Source: an uncultured Bacteroidales bacterium (GTDB lineage Bacteria; Bacteroidota; Bacteroidia; Bacteroidales; UBA932). Taken from it: DNA of 11,767 bases. How positions within the stretch are numbered: the stretch's first letter is position 1; every line of letters begins with the position of its first letter. This document shows, in pieces, positions 7,694-11,767 of the stretch. A program made the position numbers and the translations under genes. A model generated the notes under the pieces. It saw only the letters and a program-made list of their open reading frames with translations. It was not told where the DNA came from and made no database searches. Where the stretch lies: positions 1 through 11,767 of the forward strand of contig CALCHD010000207.1 in assembly GCA_937901105.1 (NCBI GenBank), written 5' to 3'.

Positions 7694-8419
7694 TTACTGC
7701 GCTATGAAGCGATAGACAATCTCGCCAACCTGTTTGTCGGGAGCAGAAGAAGATGCGGTAAAACGGCTTCTTTTGGCCGCTGCAATGGCGGATCTGACAA
7801 TGCACTCGTCAGATGAGGCTACATTGCCAATTACTGAGGCTGCGGTTACGTAGCCTTTTTTGTTTACGGTTATCTGAATGCTCACATCTCCCCCACCCTG
7901 GCATTTGTATGCAGGTACCGGAAGTGACATTGCCTTGCGGCCGTCGAGGGAGTATGAGATTACAGATGGGCCTTTGTATTGGGGAGCGTTGCTGTCGGGA
8001 AGATTCTCATTGCCTGCGGTTGCTGCATCCTCTCCCTGCTGCTCACGGAGGGCGGCTGCGCGGGAGGCATCAAGCTTGCGCTGGAGCTCGCGGGCCTCGT
8101 CGTATACCTGGTTGGGATTCTTGAAACGGTCATCCTTAAGTGGCTGGGAGCTTCTGTCAACCGCAACGTTGCGGTACTGGTTGGGAGATGTCCGGCCATT
8201 GAGCAGGTCTTCAATCTCCTTGCTCGCCTGGGCCTTCACCTCCTCCTGCTTGGCTATCTTCTCCAGTTCCTCAAGCTTGGAGAAATCCAATACAAAAGAA
8301 GTCTCCTCACTCACAACCCCGTGGATTGCAGTGAGGAGAAATATTATAAGTACCACCAAATGGAAGATGATGGTGGCATAGAATCCTGTCTTCTTTTCTT
8401 TTGAATCCAGAAAGCCCAT
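7694..8419 (-). CDS. Membrane-anchored protein with TonB-like C-terminal domain
   Basis: The 241-residue product has a short cytoplasmic N-terminus (about 1-12), one membrane segment at about 13-34, and a periplasmic part. Residues 46-75 (EELEKIAKQEEVKAQ...) and about 104-128 are charged and helix- or coil-forming. Residues about 165-241 resemble the TonB C-terminal fold: PVPAYKCQGGGDVSIQITVNKKGYV, then DECIVRSAIAAAKRSRF and a terminal strand. TonB transmits proton-motive energy from ExbB/ExbD to outer-membrane receptors. This protein, however, lacks the usual long proline- and lysine-rich spacer, and no exbB or exbD is adjacent, so it may be a TonB/TolA-like envelope protein rather than the main energy transducer. 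Two cysteines in the C-terminal domain (173 and 206) could form a disulfide. The ATG is one base after the asnS stop, so the two genes are almost certainly cotranscribed. It is the last gene before the convergent gltX. Confidence 0.75.
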   Translation of the reverse strand: MGFLDSKEKKTGFYATIIFHLVVLIIFLLTAIHGVVSEETSFVLDFSKLEELEKIAKQEEVKAQASKEIEDLLNGRTSPNQYRNVAVDRSSQPLKDDRFKNPNQVYDEARELQRKLDASRAAALREQQGEDAATAGNENLPDSNAPQYKGPSVISYSLDGRKAMSLPVPAYKCQGGGDVSIQITVNKKGYVTAASVIGNVASSDECIVRSAIAAAKRSRFTASSSAPDKQVGEIVYRFIAQ

Positions 8420-8420
8420 T

Positions 8421-9815
8421 CTAGAACTCTGCAGATTTAGGTGTTCTTGGGAATGGGATCACGTCTCTGATGTTCTGCATGCCTGTTACGAACAGAAGAA
8501 GTCTCTCAAAGCCCAAACCAAAACCGCTGTGAGGAGCTGAACCGAAGCGGCGGGTATCCATGTACCACCATAGGTTGGTAGTGTCCATACCAAGCTCCTC
8601 AATACGTGCCTGAAGCTTCTCATAGCTCTCCTCTCTCTGTGAACCTCCAATGATCTCACCAATCTTAGGGAACAATACGTCCATTGCCCTTACAGTCTTG
8701 CCATCCTCATTCTGTTTCATGTAGAATGCCTTGATGTCTTTAGGGTAGTCTGTAAGGATAACAGGTTTCTTGAAGTGTTTCTCAACAAGGTATCTCTCGT
8801 GCTCGCTCTGAAGGTCTACGCCCCATGATACAGGGAACTCGAACTTCTGGCCGCTCTTTAGAAGGATGTCAACACCCTCTGTGTAAGACAATCTTACGAA
8901 CTCTGTTGAAATTACACTCTCCAGACGGCTGATAAGTTCCTTGTCAAACATGTCATTCAAGAACTTAAGGTCGTCCATACAGTTGTCCAAAGCGTATTTC
9001 ACACAGTACTTGATGAAGTCCTCTGCCAAATCCATGTTGTCCTGGATCTCAAAGAACGCCATCTCCGGCTCAACCATCCAGAACTCTGCCAAGTGTCTTG
9101 GAGTATTTGAGTTCTCTGCACGGAATGTAGGGCCGAACGTGTAGATCTGGCCAAGAGCCATAGCTCCTAGCTCACCCTCAAGCTGGCCGCTCACTGTAAG
9201 TGCAGTCTGTCTGCCAAAGAAGTCATTTGAGAAATCAACCTCACCGTTCTCTGTTTTAGGGATATTGTTCAAATCCATTGTGGTTACCTGGAACATTGCA
9301 CCGGCACCCTCACAGTCACTTGCTGTGATAAGTGGAGTGTGCAAGTAGCAGAAACCTCTGTCATTGAAATATTTGTGGATGGCAAACGCCATTGCGTGCC
9401 TGATTCTCAACACACAACCGAAAGTGTTTGTACGAGGTCTCAAGTGAGCAATCTCACGTAGGAACTCCATGCTGTGTCCTTTCTTCTGAAGAGGATAGGT
9501 CTCAACATCTGCTGTACCATAAACCTCAATCTCCTTTGCCTGAATCTCAACGCTCTGGCCTTTACCCATAGACTCTACAAGATCACCTTTAACAGCAATA
9601 CAAGCACCTGTAGTAATGTTCTTCAACTGCTCCTCCGGGAACAATGCAGCATCACATACAACCTGGATATTATTTACAGTAGAACCGTCATTCAAAGCAA
9701 TGAAGGCTACGTTCTTGTTTCCTCTCTTGGTTCTTACCCAACCTTTTGCCAACACCTCAACACCTGGAGTCTGGCTGAGCAACTGGGCAATTCTCATTTT
9801 TTTAATCTCACTCAT
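8421..9815 (-). CDS. asnS: Asparaginyl-tRNA synthetase (class IIb)
   Basis: This cytoplasmic enzyme charges tRNA-Asn directly with asparagine. The 464-residue protein has an N-terminal OB-fold anticodon-binding domain (about 18-100; GWVRTKRGNKNVAFIALNDG) and a class II catalytic core. The core carries motif 1 around HLRPRTNTFGCVLRIRH (124-140), motif 2 FRAENSNTPRHLAEF (231-245) and motif 3 GFGLGFERLLLF (431-442). The ending RDVIPFPRTPKSAEF is characteristic of AsnRS; AspRS ends differently. The ATG at 9815 gives MSEIKKMRIAQLL. An upstream in-frame TTG at 9839 lies almost on the predicted transcription start, and Met7 at 9797 is a possible shorter start. A TAnnTTTG promoter lies just upstream, and the TonB-like gene begins one base after the stop. 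With gltX, the window carries two aminoacyl-tRNA synthetases on opposite strands. Confidence 0.98.
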   Translation of the reverse strand: MSEIKKMRIAQLLSQTPGVEVLAKGWVRTKRGNKNVAFIALNDGSTVNNIQVVCDAALFPEEQLKNITTGACIAVKGDLVESMGKGQSVEIQAKEIEVYGTADVETYPLQKKGHSMEFLREIAHLRPRTNTFGCVLRIRHAMAFAIHKYFNDRGFCYLHTPLITASDCEGAGAMFQVTTMDLNNIPKTENGEVDFSNDFFGRQTALTVSGQLEGELGAMALGQIYTFGPTFRAENSNTPRHLAEFWMVEPEMAFFEIQDNMDLAEDFIKYCVKYALDNCMDDLKFLNDMFDKELISRLESVISTEFVRLSYTEGVDILLKSGQKFEFPVSWGVDLQSEHERYLVEKHFKKPVILTDYPKDIKAFYMKQNEDGKTVRAMDVLFPKIGEIIGGSQREESYEKLQARIEELGMDTTNLWWYMDTRRFGSAPHSGFGLGFERLLLFVTGMQNIRDVIPFPRTPKSAEF

Positions 9816-9848
9816 CTTATATGAAATTTTCTTAATCAACGGAAAGGC

Positions 9849-9882
9849 GCAAATTTAAGAATTATTTTACATACTTCTTCAA
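9849..9882 (-). promoter_or_regulatory. Probable Bacteroidetes-type promoter for asnS
   Basis: On the - strand, TAAATTTGC (9857 down to 9849) fully matches the -7 consensus TAnnTTTG. A TTG at 9882-9880 is a candidate -33 element with a 22-base spacer, slightly longer than ideal. The TTG lies inside the last codons of the SGNH hydrolase gene, whose stop is at 9864-9862. Transcription would begin near 9843, leaving a leader of roughly 28 bases before the asnS ATG at 9815. Confidence 0.65.
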
Positions 9883-10545
9883 TGCATTAGCCCAAATCTC
9901 ATATGCAGTCTTGTTAATATGCAGACCATCTTTTGTAAACTGGCCGTCCATATGCAAAGAACCCGGTGCCTTAAAGTAATCATAAAGGTAGATGAACTTC
10001 ACATTATACTTGCGAGCCATCTTCTTCAACCCTTTATTCACCGCACGGATAGTATGGGTCTTGTCAACCTTGTTCATGGTCTTGTATATGCACTTTTCAA
10101 AGTTGTATGGAAGCAAAGACTGTATATAAAGCTTGGTTTTAGGGCACTCTGTCCTGATAGTCTTCACAACCTTTTCAATATCTGTAAGGACACTGTCTGC
10201 AGTAATCTGGTGGCTGATATCATTCACACCCACAAGAAGGAAAATCTTATGGGGATTGCCCGGAAGAATCTGGTTAAGACGGTCATAAATGCCCGGAGCA
10301 TCATCCCCTACAATACCTCTGTTCACCACAGATATCCCTGTAGGGAGCCAATCCTTGAACAAAGTGGTCCAATCTCCACCTTCAGTAAGGCTGTCACCCA
10401 ACATTACAATATCATTTGAATTTACAGGACGCTCCTTCTCAAACTGTGCAGTCCTCTTGTAGTAATGGTCACTGTATTTTTTCTGCGCAAACACACCAGT
10501 ATACATAACCATACAAGCAAGCATCAATGCAAAAATTCTCTTCAT
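9862..10545 (-). CDS. Secreted SGNH/GDSL-family hydrolase
   Basis: The 227-residue protein starts with a clear signal peptide: MKR, a hydrophobic core at 4-18, and a probable cleavage after VFA (residue 20). It therefore acts in the periplasm or outside the cell. All SGNH blocks are present: block I VMLGDSLTEGG with nucleophile Ser52, block II NRGIVGD with the oxyanion glycine (Gly80), block III VGVNDIS with Asn108, and block V KDGLHIN with Asp206 and His209 completing the triad. The family includes lipases, carbohydrate O-acetylesterases and platelet-activating-factor acetylhydrolase-like enzymes. The arrangement looks most like the PAF-AH/sialate O-acetylesterase-like branch, but the substrate cannot be read from sequence. 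It begins 26 bases after the stop of the GHL10 hydrolase gene, so the two probably form a pair acting on the same glycan or envelope material. The ATG at 10545 is the natural start of the signal peptide. Confidence 0.93.
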   Translation of the reverse strand: MKRIFALMLACMVMYTGVFAQKKYSDHYYKRTAQFEKERPVNSNDIVMLGDSLTEGGDWTTLFKDWLPTGISVVNRGIVGDDAPGIYDRLNQILPGNPHKIFLLVGVNDISHQITADSVLTDIEKVVKTIRTECPKTKLYIQSLLPYNFEKCIYKTMNKVDKTHTIRAVNKGLKKMARKYNVKFIYLYDYFKAPGSLHMDGQFTKDGLHINKTAYEIWANALKKYVK

Positions 10546-10571
10546 ATCTTCAATTTTTTCTTCCCGACAAA

Positions 10572-11767
10572 TTAAAACTTAACCACCTGTGATCCCTTGC
10601 TCTCATTCCAGCAACGGTCAACAACTGTAACCACATACTGGCCACCCTCTGCATGGGCAGGGTTCATTGCTGTATCAAACTCAGCATCAGGCACCAGTTT
10701 GATCAGGCACTCCTTGTTCGCCTTGTCTGCCTTAACACCTGCAGGGAAATAGTATACTGCATAGAACAACGCCTTCTGCATAGGATCTGCAGCATCCTGG
10801 GCATTCTGCTTCCAGGTAATCTTGCCCTCTGCAGATCCAATTGCCTCAACACCTTTAGGGGCCTTGCTGTCCAACCAATGATAAGCAGGGATCAAAGCAG
10901 GAACCTTCTGGTAGTTAGTCCTCAAATTGTACTGCAAGTTTGCCGAGTTCCTTACAAGACTCCATGCAGGCCACCACACATTACCGTGTACATTAGGAAG
11001 ATCCCTTACAAGTTTCATCTTGGCTGCAGTCTGGTCTATCTCAGGATTGTTCACATCAGGCTTGCTGAATGAACCAACGCTCTGGCCAATGTAAAGATGA
11101 CCTCTCTTCCAGGTGTCGTTCCACCAGTTGATAAGGATCTCATAACATGCCCTCTTATGGCCAATCTCCCAATAAAGTTGAGGCACTACATAATCAATGA
11201 TGCCAATCTCTGCCCAATGTGGAACATCCGCATAAAGCTCATCATAGTTTGAAAGGCCGTTGGTGTTGCTGCCCGATCCGTCGGGAGTATCCTTCTTGTT
11301 CCTGTGGATTCCAAATGGGCTGATACCAAATCTTACCCAAGGTTTGACCTCCTTGATTGTATCATTCAACTGTTTGATAAGCAACTCAACATTCTCCCTT
11401 CTCCAGTCTCCCAACACTCTCTGGTACTCTGTAGAATCTGCCACATCAATACCCTGTGCAGTTGTATATCTCTCAAATGCCAATGAATCGTTGAACTCAA
11501 CTCCTGCAATAGGATATGGGTAGAAATAGTCGTCAAAATGGACTGCCTCAATATCATAGCGGGTTACGATATCTGCAATTGCCTTGGTTGTAAAATCCCT
11601 TGAAAGCGGCTCGGCAGGGTTGAAATACAACTGCTTGCCGTGCTTTACAAAAATCTCGGGATGCTGGAAATAAAGATGCTCTGCACATAGAGAATCCTCC
11701 TCAAGCAAAGTAACCCTGTACGGATTGCACCATGCATGGAACTCCATACCCCTCTTGTGGCTCTCCT
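10572..11767 (-). CDS. GHL10-family glycoside hydrolase (DUF187/YngK/DigH-like), 5'-partial
   Basis: The frame is open to the window edge. Upstream of the Met codon at 11747 it still encodes ESHKRG, which joins to MEFHAWCNPYRV, a conserved internal block of the family, so the true start and the expected signal or lipoprotein peptide lie beyond 11767. About 397 codons are visible. Counting from that Met, features of the TIM-barrel family are HFDDYFYPYP (70-79), FGISPFGIHRN (140-150) and DYVVPQLYWE (185-194). About residues 285-391 form a C-terminal beta-rich module, possibly fibronectin-III-like. The characterised E. coli relative DigH (YddW) cleaves denuded peptidoglycan glycan strands, so a cell-wall or related glycan substrate is plausible but unproven here. 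It is the first visible gene of the - strand series and is followed after 26 bases by the secreted SGNH hydrolase. One detail is Cys at residue 7 of AWCNPYR, where I recall an aromatic or aliphatic residue being usual. Confidence 0.9.
   Translation of the reverse strand, partial: ESHKRGMEFHAWCNPYRVTLLEEDSLCAEHLYFQHPEIFVKHGKQLYFNPAEPLSRDFTTKAIADIVTRYDIEAVHFDDYFYPYPIAGVEFNDSLAFERYTTAQGIDVADSTEYQRVLGDWRRENVELLIKQLNDTIKEVKPWVRFGISPFGIHRNKKDTPDGSGSNTNGLSNYDELYADVPHWAEIGIIDYVVPQLYWEIGHKRACYEILINWWNDTWKRGHLYIGQSVGSFSKPDVNNPEIDQTAAKMKLVRDLPNVHGNVWWPAWSLVRNSANLQYNLRTNYQKVPALIPAYHWLDSKAPKGVEAIGSAEGKITWKQNAQDAADPMQKALFYAVYYFPAGVKADKANKECLIKLVPDAEFDTAMNPAHAEGGQYVVTVVDRCWNESKGSQVVKF

Noticed and set aside
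9816..9839. TTG start for asnS eight codons upstream
   Set aside because: It falls almost at the predicted transcription start, and the added residues (starting IKKISYK) are unlike the family N-terminus.
10568..10575. Possible -7 promoter element (TTAATTTG on the - strand) before the SGNH hydrolase gene
   Set aside because: It mismatches TAnnTTTG at the second base, and no TTG is present at a suitable distance upstream. The 26-base gap fits cotranscription with the GHL10 gene.
10572..11747. Reading the GHL10 gene as complete from the Met at 11747
   Set aside because: The frame stays open upstream with ESHKRG, which belongs to the same conserved block. That Met is internal, and the real start lies outside the window.

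Overview
The window looks like chromosomal DNA of a member of the Bacteroidetes, most likely order Bacteroidales. The evidence is the lineage-typical order murG-murC-ftsQ-ftsA-ftsZ with no murB or ddl between murC and ftsQ, FtsZ, FtsQ and GltX sequences of Bacteroidales style, weak or absent Shine-Dalgarno sequences, and two close matches to the Bacteroidetes promoter element TAnnTTTG. I cannot name the genus. No mobile element, CRISPR array, tRNA or rRNA was seen, and the window reads as ordinary core genome.

Left part (1-5963, + strand): the distal end of the division and cell wall (dcw) cluster. The last 16 codons of an upstream gene (by position probably ftsW) are followed by murG, murC, ftsQ, ftsA and ftsZ, with 1 to 12 bases between genes, so they are almost certainly one transcript. 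MurC adds L-alanine to UDP-MurNAc and MurG completes lipid II. FtsQ, FtsA and FtsZ build and anchor the divisome that uses lipid II at the septum.

Middle (5964-7693): gltX (glutamyl-tRNA synthetase) follows ftsZ directly but has its own probable promoter, whose -7 element begins on the base after the ftsZ stop codon. A GC-rich hairpin closes the + strand transcription unit in the 103-base gap between convergent genes.

Right part (7694-11767, - strand): read in the direction of transcription, a GHL10-type glycoside hydrolase (5' end outside the window), a secreted SGNH/GDSL hydrolase, asnS (asparaginyl-tRNA synthetase) and a small membrane-anchored protein with a TonB-like C-terminal domain. 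The spacings (26, 46 and 1 bases) allow a single operon. A second probable promoter lies just upstream of asnS, beginning inside the 3' end of the SGNH gene, so asnS and the TonB-like gene can be expressed independently of the two envelope hydrolases.

The points most worth a second look are the two start-proximal promoters, the TonB-like protein with a cysteine pair and no proline-rich spacer that is coupled to asnS, and the adjacent GHL10 and SGNH hydrolases. I did not find a clearly new biological system.
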